6,068 bases of DNA from Deltaproteobacteria bacterium (lineage in GTDB: Bacteria > Myxococcota_A > UBA9160 > UBA4427), in NCBI GenBank assembly GCA_011051925.1, contig DRKE01000512.1, forward strand, positions 1 through 6,068, read 5' to 3'. A program made the translations under genes and the position numbers. The notes beneath the pieces are model-generated. The model made no database searches. It was given only the letters and a program-made list of their open reading frames with translations, and was not told where the DNA came from. Below are positions 1-4,885 of the stretch, piece by piece. Position 1 is the stretch's first letter. Each line of letters starts with the position of its first letter.

Positions 1-1
1 A

Positions 2-1156
2 ACCGGCGCGGGTGCCCGCGGCCGATCGGGCTACGACTGGACGGCCCCGCCGATGCTGAACGTGCTTTCGATGGAGAGTCTCCGATCCGTTCCCGTCGTG
101 TGCATCGCCCTCGGGCCGGTCGCCGGCTTTCCAGCCGGCCGTCTCGTCGCTTCCCATCTCTCGATCATGACGAAGGAAGGCGCCCAGGTCCTCACCGGAG
201 GGCCCGCCGTCGTCGCCCAGGCGACGAGGGAGAAGCTCACGAAGGAGGAGCTCGGCTCGGCCCGGGTCCACGGCCGCAACGGCATGGTCGACAACGTGGC
301 GAAGGACGAGGCGGACGCGCTGCGCCAGGCCCGGTGCTTTCTCGCCTATCTTCCCGACCATCGCGGTGCCCTGCCCGAACGCTTCGACGTCGGGGACCGT
401 CCGGATCGCCGCGCGGAGGAACTGCTCGAGATCATCCCCCGCGAGCGCCGTCGTGCCTACAAAATGCGCAGGCTCCTCGGCCATGTCGTCGACGAGCGGA
501 GCCTCTTCGAGATCGGCGCGGGTTGGGGACGCAGCCAGATCACGGCCCTGGCACGAATCGACGGCTTCCCCATCGGCGTACTCGCCAACGATTGCCACTA
601 CGATGGCGGCTCGATGACCGCGGATGGTGCCGCCAAGATCCGCCGTTTCGTCGAACTCTGCGATCTCTTCCATCTGCCGATCGTCTCGTTCGTCGACGAG
701 CCGGGCTTCGCGATCGGCAGCGCCGCCGAGCAGGCGGGAACGATCCGCGCGGGCATGAATGCGATGTTCACCGTCCTCCAGAGCCGCGTGCCCTGGTTCG
801 CCTGCGTCGTCCGCCGTGCCTACGGCGTGGCCCAGGGCCTCCATTTCGGCCCGAATCCGACGGTCGTCGCCTGGCCTTCGGCCATGAGTGGCGCCCTGCC
901 CGTCGAAAGCGGGGTCGCGCTCGCCTTCCGAAGGGAGATCGAAGCGGCTCCGGATCCGGCGGCCCGACGGGCCGAACTCGAGGAAGAGATGGCCCGGGCC
1001 CAGTCCGTGCTGCCCCGAGCCGAGGAATTCGGCGTGCACGACCTGATCGATCCCCGGGAAACCCGACCGCTCCTCTGCGAATGGATCCACGAGGTCCAGA
1101 CGGCCCTCGCGGAGCAGGTCGGCCAGGGGCCGCCGTGTTATTCGATCCGACCCTGA
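2..1156 (+). CDS. Acyl-CoA carboxylase beta (carboxyltransferase) subunit, 5'-truncated by window edge
   Basis: The protein transfers CO2 from carboxybiotin to an acyl-CoA in the cytoplasm and normally needs a separate biotin carboxylase/BCCP alpha subunit, which is not in this window. The frame is open to base 2, so the ATG at 53 is internal. About 384 residues are visible against roughly 510-540 for the family, so much of the N-terminal domain is missing. Counting from the first visible codon, I see the N-domain CoA/oxyanion stretch GPVAGFPAGR (38-47), LTGGP (64-68), the KEELGSARVH segment (81-90), the linker ending in IIPRERR and the FEIGAGWG turn (about 133-176), the C-domain FVDEPGF (230-236), and VRRAYG followed by WPSAMSGALPVESG (270-304). 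The usual glycine-rich AYGGAY and MGPEGA loops are altered (AYGVAQ, LPVESG), which could reflect an unusual acyl substrate. The family is clear; propionyl-, methylcrotonyl- or geranyl-type specificity cannot be assigned. The gene converges on the minus-strand crotonase pair. Confidence 0.9.
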   Translation, partial: TGAGARGRSGYDWTAPPMLNVLSMESLRSVPVVCIALGPVAGFPAGRLVASHLSIMTKEGAQVLTGGPAVVAQATREKLTKEELGSARVHGRNGMVDNVAKDEADALRQARCFLAYLPDHRGALPERFDVGDRPDRRAEELLEIIPRERRRAYKMRRLLGHVVDERSLFEIGAGWGRSQITALARIDGFPIGVLANDCHYDGGSMTADGAAKIRRFVELCDLFHLPIVSFVDEPGFAIGSAAEQAGTIRAGMNAMFTVLQSRVPWFACVVRRAYGVAQGLHFGPNPTVVAWPSAMSGALPVESGVALAFRREIEAAPDPAARRAELEEEMARAQSVLPRAEEFGVHDLIDPRETRPLLCEWIHEVQTALAEQVGQGPPCYSIRP

Positions 1157-1168
1157 GGCCGGATCGAA
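1141..1168. terminator. Perfect 9-bp hairpin spanning the carboxyltransferase stop codon
   Basis: TTCGATCCG at 1141-1149 and CGGATCGAA at 1160-1168 are exact reverse complements with a 10-nt loop that contains the TGA stop (1154-1156). The hairpin sits at the end of a gene facing a convergent gene, so a transcription-ending or mRNA 3'-end-stabilising role is likely for the plus strand. No T tract follows on either strand, so a classical Rho-independent terminator is not demonstrated. Confidence 0.45.
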
Positions 1169-1172
1169 AGCG

Positions 1173-1224
1173 GATCCTTCCCGCATTCGAAGGGATCGCG
1201 TCGCGCCGGGCCCGAATCCGGGTC
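1173..1224. terminator. Two further hairpins in the convergent gap
   Basis: GATCCTTC (1173-1180) can pair with GAAGGGATC (1189-1197) through eight base pairs and one bulged G around an 8-nt loop. GGCCCG (1209-1214) can pair with CGGGTC (1219-1224), one pair being G-T, around a 4-nt loop. Both lie in the 76-bp gap between the converging stops at 1156 and 1233, and could serve either transcript. Neither has a T tract, and in DNA this rich in G and C some of the pairing may be chance. Confidence 0.25.
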
Positions 1225-1232
1225 GCCCCGCC

Positions 1233-2069
1233 TCAACGTCCCTTGAAGCGGGGCGTCCGCTTCTCGGCGAAGGCTGCGATCGCCTCCGAGTAGTCGTCGG
1301 TCTGCGCACCCCGCACCATCCGGTCGGCTTCGAAGCGAAGGCAGGTTTCGAGATCCTCCTCGAGCGCGCGGTTCAGGTTCTCCTTCATGAAACGGAGGGC
1401 GATGGGTGGCCCCGCGGCGATCCGGGCCGCGAGGGCAAAGGCCTCCGTCTCGAGTTCCTCGTCGGGAACGACGCGATTCACCAGCCCGAGCGCCAGACAA
1501 CGCGCCGCATCGACCCGGTCGGCCGTGAAATAGATCTCCCGGGCCTTTGCGGGCCCCACGAGCTTCGTCAGGAACCAGGTTCCCCCGTAGTCGCCCGAGA
1601 GCCCCAGTCTCGCGAAGGAGGTCACGAGAAAGGCCTTCTCCGACGCGATCCGCAGGTCACAGGCGAGCGCGATCGAGCAGGCGGCGCCCGCTGCCGCCCC
1701 CGGCAGCGCCGCGATCGTGGGCTTGCCCATCCGATGGAGTCGACGGGGCACCTCGTGCTCCCAGCGCAGCTGCCGCTGGCGGTCCTCCATCACAGGCGGC
1801 TTGCCCTCCTTCTGCATCCGCTTCGTATCCCCGCCCGCCGAGAATGTTCCGCCCGCCCCGGTCAGCAGCAGACACCCCACCTCGGGATCGTCTTCCAGGT
1901 CCCGAACGAGGACGTAGAGCGCTTCCTTCATCTCCATCGTGAGCGCGTTCTTCGCTTCGGGCCGATTCAACGTGATCGTGGCCACGCGCTCGCGAACGCG
2001 ACAGAGGACCTCCGCCGTTCCGGTCTCGCGTTCGTCCCCAGTCTGCGCGCTGCTCTTGCCGTCCCCCAT
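1233..2069 (-). CDS. Crotonase-superfamily protein lacking both hydratase glutamates (isomerase-like)
   Basis: This is a 278-aa protein with the full crotonase fold, acting on acyl-CoA thioesters in the cytoplasm. The N-terminal NRPEAKNAL segment is at 35-43. The first oxyanion-hole loop is TFSAGGD (75-81) and the second is GAAAGAACS (124-132). Aligned by eye to mitochondrial enoyl-CoA hydratase, the two catalytic glutamates (rat E144/E164) are S132 and F152. D160, in LSGDYGG, falls where PaaG-type isomerases carry a catalytic Asp. I therefore infer a double-bond isomerase, or another non-hydratase crotonase reaction, rather than classical hydration. The C-terminal trimerisation helix is intact, ending FAEKRTPRFKGR. 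The frame is open further upstream, to an ATG at 2159 inside the preceding gene, but I chose 2069 because GAGG lies 6 nt upstream (AGGAGGG 11 nt upstream) and the residues before it are Arg-rich and unlike crotonases. It is the second gene of a minus-strand pair, 79 bp after the other crotonase. Confidence 0.88.
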   Translation of the reverse strand: MGDGKSSAQTGDERETGTAEVLCRVRERVATITLNRPEAKNALTMEMKEALYVLVRDLEDDPEVGCLLLTGAGGTFSAGGDTKRMQKEGKPPVMEDRQRQLRWEHEVPRRLHRMGKPTIAALPGAAAGAACSIALACDLRIASEKAFLVTSFARLGLSGDYGGTWFLTKLVGPAKAREIYFTADRVDAARCLALGLVNRVVPDEELETEAFALAARIAAGPPIALRFMKENLNRALEEDLETCLRFEADRMVRGAQTDDYSEAIAAFAEKRTPRFKGR

Positions 2070-2126
2070 TCCCGACCTCACCCTCCTGCTCACCCTCCTG
2101 GCCATCCCATGAACTTCTCGGTCGGG
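2070..2126 (-). promoter_or_regulatory. Possible stem-loop enclosing the ribosome binding site of the 2069 crotonase gene
   Basis: On the minus-strand mRNA, CCCGACC (2126-2120) is the exact complement of GGTCGGG (2077-2071). The second arm ends one base before the start codon, and the 42-nt loop contains two copies of AGGAGGGTGAG. Pairing would present or mask the initiation region, so a role in translation is conceivable. The seven base pairs are seen in the sequence; the function is inference, and the long loop makes the structure only marginally stable. Confidence 0.3.
2077..2100 (-). repeat. 12-bp perfect tandem duplication carrying two Shine-Dalgarno sequences
   Basis: CTCACCCTCCTG occurs twice head-to-tail on the plus strand (2077-2088 and 2089-2100). 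On the coding strand this is CAGGAGGGTGAG twice, placing AGGAGG 11 nt and 23 nt upstream of the chosen start at 2069. Only the nearer copy is close to usable spacing. It may be a recent slippage duplication, or a standby ribosome site. The same 24 bases would encode ARG-rich residues only if translation began upstream, which argues that they are leader sequence. Confidence 0.7.
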
Positions 2127-2148
2127 CTTCGAAGGATCGTCTCGAGCG

Positions 2149-2931
2149 TCAGCGTCCACGATATCGCGGCGACCGCCCCTCTTCGCGCGCGCGCTTCATC
2201 TCCGCATAGTCCTCGGTCTCGTAGATCACGGTCATCCCCATCGACTCCTCCTGCATCGTCGACTTCACCAGCGGGTTCGCGAGGCGGGCCAGCGTACGGC
2301 GGAACATCCTGACCGCGAAGGGCGGCCTGTCCGCGATCTCGCGACAGAGCGCCATCGAAGCCGCCTCCAGCTCGTCATCGGGCACGACGCGCGAAACGAT
2401 CCCATGGCGGAGCGCCTCCGTGGCATCCATCGTCCGCCCCGTGAGGGCGAGGTCGGCGACGAGACCAGGCCCCGCCATCTGGAAGAGGCGAGCGGTTCCC
2501 CCCGAGTCGGGAATCACGCCATGCTGGATCTCGGGCAGCATCATCTTCGCGCTCTCGCCCGCGATCCGGAGATCGGCGAGCAACGCCCGCTCGAAGGACC
2601 CGCCGATCACCCATCCCTTGAGCGCGACGACCATCGGGACGGGCAGGTCGATGAGCAGCTGCGTCCGACGATGTCCCCGCTCGATGAACTCGAAATTCGT
2701 GATGTCCTCGCTCCGCACGCCGATTTCGGAAGTGTCACGACCCGACGAGAAGGATCTCCCCTCGCCGCGCCACAGGACGACTCGCACGTCGTTACGGGCG
2801 TGGATCTCCTCGAGCGCATCGAAGAACTGCCGATCCATCTCGTCGTTGGCCGCATTGTGTTTCTCCGGCCGATCGTTGGTCAGGCAGGCGATCCCCTCTT
2901 GGACCTCCAACCTGATGAGTCGCTCCGACAT
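2149..2931 (-). CDS. Enoyl-CoA hydratase/isomerase family protein with both catalytic glutamates
   Basis: This is a 260-aa crotonase, full length for the family, and probably hydrates or isomerises an enoyl-CoA in the cytoplasm. DRPEKHNAANDEM (20-32) is the N-terminal strand/loop. RSFSSGRD (59-66) is the first oxyanion loop, with Ser-Ser where Ser/Cys-Ala is usual. GWVIGGSFE (106-114) is the second, giving E114 at the rat E144 position. LPE gives E134 at the E164 position, and IPDSGG gives D142 at the isomerase-type Asp position. Having all three acidic residues fits hydratase activity with possible isomerase activity; the acyl substrate is unknown. The start at 2931 is preceded by GGGAGAGGA, ending about 6 nt upstream. 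This is the first gene of the minus-strand pair, transcribed away from the dienoyl-CoA reductase gene across a 181-bp intergenic region, so the two units may share control. The C-terminus EGRSPRYRGR is typical of crotonases. Confidence 0.92.
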   Translation of the reverse strand: MSERLIRLEVQEGIACLTNDRPEKHNAANDEMDRQFFDALEEIHARNDVRVVLWRGEGRSFSSGRDTSEIGVRSEDITNFEFIERGHRRTQLLIDLPVPMVVALKGWVIGGSFERALLADLRIAGESAKMMLPEIQHGVIPDSGGTARLFQMAGPGLVADLALTGRTMDATEALRHGIVSRVVPDDELEAASMALCREIADRPPFAVRMFRRTLARLANPLVKSTMQEESMGMTVIYETEDYAEMKRAREEGRSPRYRGR

Positions 2932-3112
2932 CGCTCGTCCTCTCCCTTCCGCTTCTCACCCATCCCGGAATCGGGAGGCTATCATGGCACGCCCGATCAC
3001 GCGGCCCGTGCGAAACGCCCGGACCGTGCGGAGGCGCGCGCCCGGGCCGACACGAACGAGGGCAGCGCAGACGGGAAGACGGAAGACAGACGGAAGACGA
3101 AAGGAGACCAGG
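2932..3112. promoter_or_regulatory. Divergent intergenic control region
   Basis: These 181 bp separate the start codons of the minus-strand crotonase and the plus-strand reductase, and are the only place in the window where both units could be promoted. TATCAT at 2980-2985 resembles a sigma70 -10 element on the plus strand, but no good -35 lies 16-18 bp upstream. ATCGGG (2970-2975) and CCCGAT (2992-2997) form an inverted repeat around that element, a possible operator. TCCCG/CGGGA (2963-2967, 2972-2976) is a smaller overlapping inverted repeat. I saw no credible promoter for the minus strand. No regulator gene lies in the window. The stretch is too short and codon-poor for another gene. Confidence 0.5.
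3069..3098 (+). repeat. Purine-rich tandem repeats in the leader of the reductase operon
   Basis: AGACGGAAGAC is repeated exactly at 3077-3087 and 3088-3098. It is preceded by an overlapping imperfect copy, AGACGGGAAGAC, at 3069-3080. The array ends three bases before the AAGGAG ribosome binding site (3101-3106). It could be a binding site, a translation-enhancing unstructured leader, or slippage product. The last repeat runs into GAAAGGAG, and a nearly identical string precedes the ribosome binding site of the gene at 4886. Confidence 0.7.
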
Positions 3113-4000
3113 ATGGGCCTGCCCGACCCCCCGCCAATCGGCACGACCGCCCTTCCCGCCGGCACCTTCGACGGTTGGACCGTCCTCGTGACGGGGGGCG
3201 GGACCGGTCTCGGCAAGGCCATCGCCGTCGAGTTTGCCCGGATCGGCGCCCGCGTGGCGATCGTCTCCCGCGGCGAAGAGCACCGGGCCGCCGGGCTCGC
3301 CGCCGTCGAGGAGGCAGGGGGACGGGGAATGGCGGTCGGATGCGACATCCGGGACCCCGCGGCGATCGCGGCGACCTTCGACACCATCACGGCCGAATTC
3401 GGTCTGCCCGACGTCCTCGTCAACAACGCCGCCGGCAATTTCCCCGTACCCGCCGAGGACATGAGCCCGAACGCCTGGCGGACCGTGACCGACATCGTCC
3501 TGAACGGCACCTTCTACTGTTCCCGGGAGTTCGGAAGGCGACATATCGCCGCGGGCACGCCCGGAAACATCATCAACATCGGTGCGGCCTATGCCTGGAC
3601 GGGCGGGCCGGGCTTCGCGCATTCCGCCGCGGCGAAAGCGGGCGTGAAGAACCTGACCGAAACCCTCGCCGTCGAGTGGGGTCCCTACGGCATCCGTGTG
3701 AACGGCCTCGTTCCCGGCCTCTTTCCCCACGAAGACGAGACCGCGAACATCCGATCGGTGCCGGAGCGACGCAAGAGCGAGGCGCTGCGATGCCCCGCCC
3801 ATCGCGTGGGTCGGCCCCACGAACTCGGCTGGGCGGCGACCTTCCTGGCCTCGCCCTTCGCGAGTTTCGTTTCCGGCCACACGCTGGTCGTCGATGGGGC
3901 GAACTGGCAGCGCCGGGCGATGCTGATGCCCGAGTTCGTCCCGATCCGCGAACAGCTGGGTCGAGGGCCCTTCGACCCCTCTCCTGCGAAGAAGAAATGA
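3113..4000 (+). CDS. SDR-type 2,4-dienoyl-CoA reductase (mitochondrial/peroxisomal DECR-like)
   Basis: This is a 295-aa short-chain dehydrogenase, probably cytoplasmic and NADPH-dependent, predicted to reduce a 2,4-dienoyl-CoA to a 3-enoyl-CoA. The Rossmann motif TGGGTGLG is at 27-34, with Arg53 after strand 2 (SRGEEHR) favouring NADPH. CDIRD (78-82), NNAAGNF (104-110) and SPNAW...DIVLNGT (118-133) closely resemble human DECR1 as I recall it. There is no YxxxK motif. Instead Y160 and K175 are 15 residues apart with S171 between, as in DECR1 (Tyr199, Ser210, Lys214). EWGPYGIRVNGLVPG (188-202) and VVDGANW (259-265) complete the fold. A C-terminal tail of about 30 residues (MLMPEFVPIREQLGRG onward) exceeds the animal enzyme. 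AAGGAG 6 nt upstream selects the ATG at 3113 within a longer open frame. It heads a plus-strand operon, 28 bp before a crotonase. The bacterial iron-sulfur FadH reductase is an unrelated family. Confidence 0.88.
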   Translation: MGLPDPPPIGTTALPAGTFDGWTVLVTGGGTGLGKAIAVEFARIGARVAIVSRGEEHRAAGLAAVEEAGGRGMAVGCDIRDPAAIAATFDTITAEFGLPDVLVNNAAGNFPVPAEDMSPNAWRTVTDIVLNGTFYCSREFGRRHIAAGTPGNIINIGAAYAWTGGPGFAHSAAAKAGVKNLTETLAVEWGPYGIRVNGLVPGLFPHEDETANIRSVPERRKSEALRCPAHRVGRPHELGWAATFLASPFASFVSGHTLVVDGANWQRRAMLMPEFVPIREQLGRGPFDPSPAKKK

Positions 4001-4016
4001 TCACGGAGCGAACCCG

Positions 4017-4023
4017 AAGAGAG
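4017..4023 (+). promoter_or_regulatory. Ribosome binding site selecting the ATG at 4029
   Basis: AAGAGAG ends 5 nt before the ATG at 4029. The alternative in-frame GTG at 4023 overlaps this site, and its only upstream purine run, GGAG at 4005-4008, is 14 nt away. The ATG is therefore the better start. Confidence 0.55.
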
Positions 4024-4028
4024 TGCCC

Positions 4029-4838
4029 ATGACCGACCGTCCCATCCTGATGCGACTCGAACGCGACGGCGAGATCGCCACCATCGTGCTCGACAATCCC
4101 GAGAAACTGAATGCCTGGAGCTGGGAATCCGCTCGCCAGATCGCGGCGATCTCCGACGAACTCCGTTTCGACGATTCCGTACGCGTCGTCATCCTCCGGG
4201 CGGAAGGCCGCGCCTTCTGTGCCGGGGTCGATCTCGGCATGCCCGAAGACCGCATCACGGGACGGTCACCGGCCGAGAAGGTCCGCAACTACTACGAGAA
4301 GTTTCGCTGGGTCCACGAACGTTTCAAGGTCTTCTCGAACCTGCCCCAGCCGGTCCTGATGGCCATCCATGGATACTGCCTCGGCGCGGGTCTCGAGATC
4401 GCCATGATGGGCGACATCCGGATCGCATCGGACGATGCACAATTCGCCTTGCCCGAGCCTCGGGTCGGGGTCTCGATCGACGCCGGCGGTGACCTGCGAC
4501 TCGCCCACGAGATCGGAGCGGGCTGGACGAAACTGCTCGCCATGACCGGGCGGCGGATCGACGCGGAAACGGCGCTGCGGATCGGCATCGTCCAGGAGGT
4601 CGTCGCGAAGGACGATCTCGTCGGACACGTCCGGTCCCTGGCCGAGGAGATCGCCGCCAACGCCCCCCTCGCCGTCCAGGGCATCAAGCGGACGATCAAC
4701 TACCGCGCCGAGCAGGGGCTGGGCGAAGCGATGCAGTTCGAGGCGGCGAGTGCGGCGGTCCTCTTCACGTCGGATGACATGCAACTCGGCTACAAGGCGA
4801 TGGCCCGGAAGGAAGAAGCCGAGTTCGAAGGGAAATAG
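4029..4838 (+). CDS. Enoyl-CoA hydratase/isomerase family protein
   Basis: This is a 269-aa crotonase, predicted to add water across the C2-C3 double bond of an enoyl-CoA (or a related crotonase reaction) in the cytoplasm. DNPEKLNAW (22-30) is the N-terminal loop. RAFCAGVDL (61-69) and HGYCLGAGLE (114-123) are the oxyanion-hole loops. E123 and E143 (in LPEPRVG) occupy the two catalytic glutamate positions of rat enoyl-CoA hydratase. D151 in SIDAGG occupies the third, isomerase-associated position. Residues 151-160, DAGGDLRLAH, replace the usual GGTQRL-type loop, so substrate preference may differ from housekeeping FadB-type hydratases. The C-terminal helix carries the usual basic and acidic residues and ends in EEAEFEGK. 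It lies 28 bp after the dienoyl-CoA reductase stop and is clearly co-transcribed. It is the third crotonase in the window and is clearly divergent from the other two, so this is not a recent tandem duplication. Confidence 0.92.
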   Translation: MTDRPILMRLERDGEIATIVLDNPEKLNAWSWESARQIAAISDELRFDDSVRVVILRAEGRAFCAGVDLGMPEDRITGRSPAEKVRNYYEKFRWVHERFKVFSNLPQPVLMAIHGYCLGAGLEIAMMGDIRIASDDAQFALPEPRVGVSIDAGGDLRLAHEIGAGWTKLLAMTGRRIDAETALRIGIVQEVVAKDDLVGHVRSLAEEIAANAPLAVQGIKRTINYRAEQGLGEAMQFEAASAAVLFTSDDMQLGYKAMARKEEAEFEGK

Positions 4839-4846
4839 CGGACCCG

Positions 4847-4866
4847 TCCGGCCTCTCGCGGCCGGA
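4847..4866 (+). other. Intercistronic 7-bp GC-rich hairpin
   Basis: TCCGGCC (4847-4853) and GGCCGGA (4860-4866) are exact reverse complements around a 6-nt loop. They begin nine bases after the crotonase stop and end eight bases before AGGAG. No T tract follows, and the next gene has no other promoter-sized gap. I therefore favour a processing, stabilising or partial-attenuation element over a full terminator. Confidence 0.5.
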
Positions 4867-4874
4867 AGACGAAC

Positions 4875-4879
4875 AGGAG
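4875..4879 (+). promoter_or_regulatory. Ribosome binding site selecting the ATG at 4886
   Basis: AGGAG is 6 nt before the ATG at 4886. An in-frame TTG at 4880 directly abuts it, leaving no spacer, so the TTG is not a plausible start. Confidence 0.7.
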
Positions 4880-4885
4880 TTGATC

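Noticed and set aside
100..1293. 397-codon frame overlapping the carboxyltransferase
   Set aside because: It is Arg-rich with no motifs, while the other frame carries continuous carboxyltransferase motifs.
2070..2159. Extended N-terminus for the second minus-strand crotonase, starting at 2159 or 2105
   Set aside because: The added residues are Arg-rich and unlike the family, would overlap the previous gene or translate the duplicated ribosome binding sites, and lack their own good binding site.
3033..3047. Overlapping palindromes GGCGCGCGCC and GCCCGGGC in the divergent region
   Set aside because: They are short, purely G/C, and expected by chance at this base composition.
2420..3112. Upstream extension of the reductase frame
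   Set aside because: Conserved SDR sequence begins only after 3113, and AAGGAG is correctly spaced for that ATG; the upstream part is antisense to another gene.
2792..3880. Minus-strand open frame of 362 codons antisense to the reductase
   Set aside because: It shows no recognisable domain and lies opposite a well-supported SDR gene; the openness is explained by scarcity of stops in GC-rich DNA.
2404..4032. Long plus-strand open frame (542 codons) across the minus-strand crotonase, the divergent region and the reductase
   Set aside because: Its product is Arg/Pro/Gly-rich low-complexity sequence typical of a GC-rich shadow frame, and it overlaps two clearly conserved genes in other frames.
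1233..4838. Three crotonase genes as a recent tandem duplication
   Set aside because: Their active-site loops and overall sequences differ strongly, and they lie on both strands, so they are ancient paralogues brought together.
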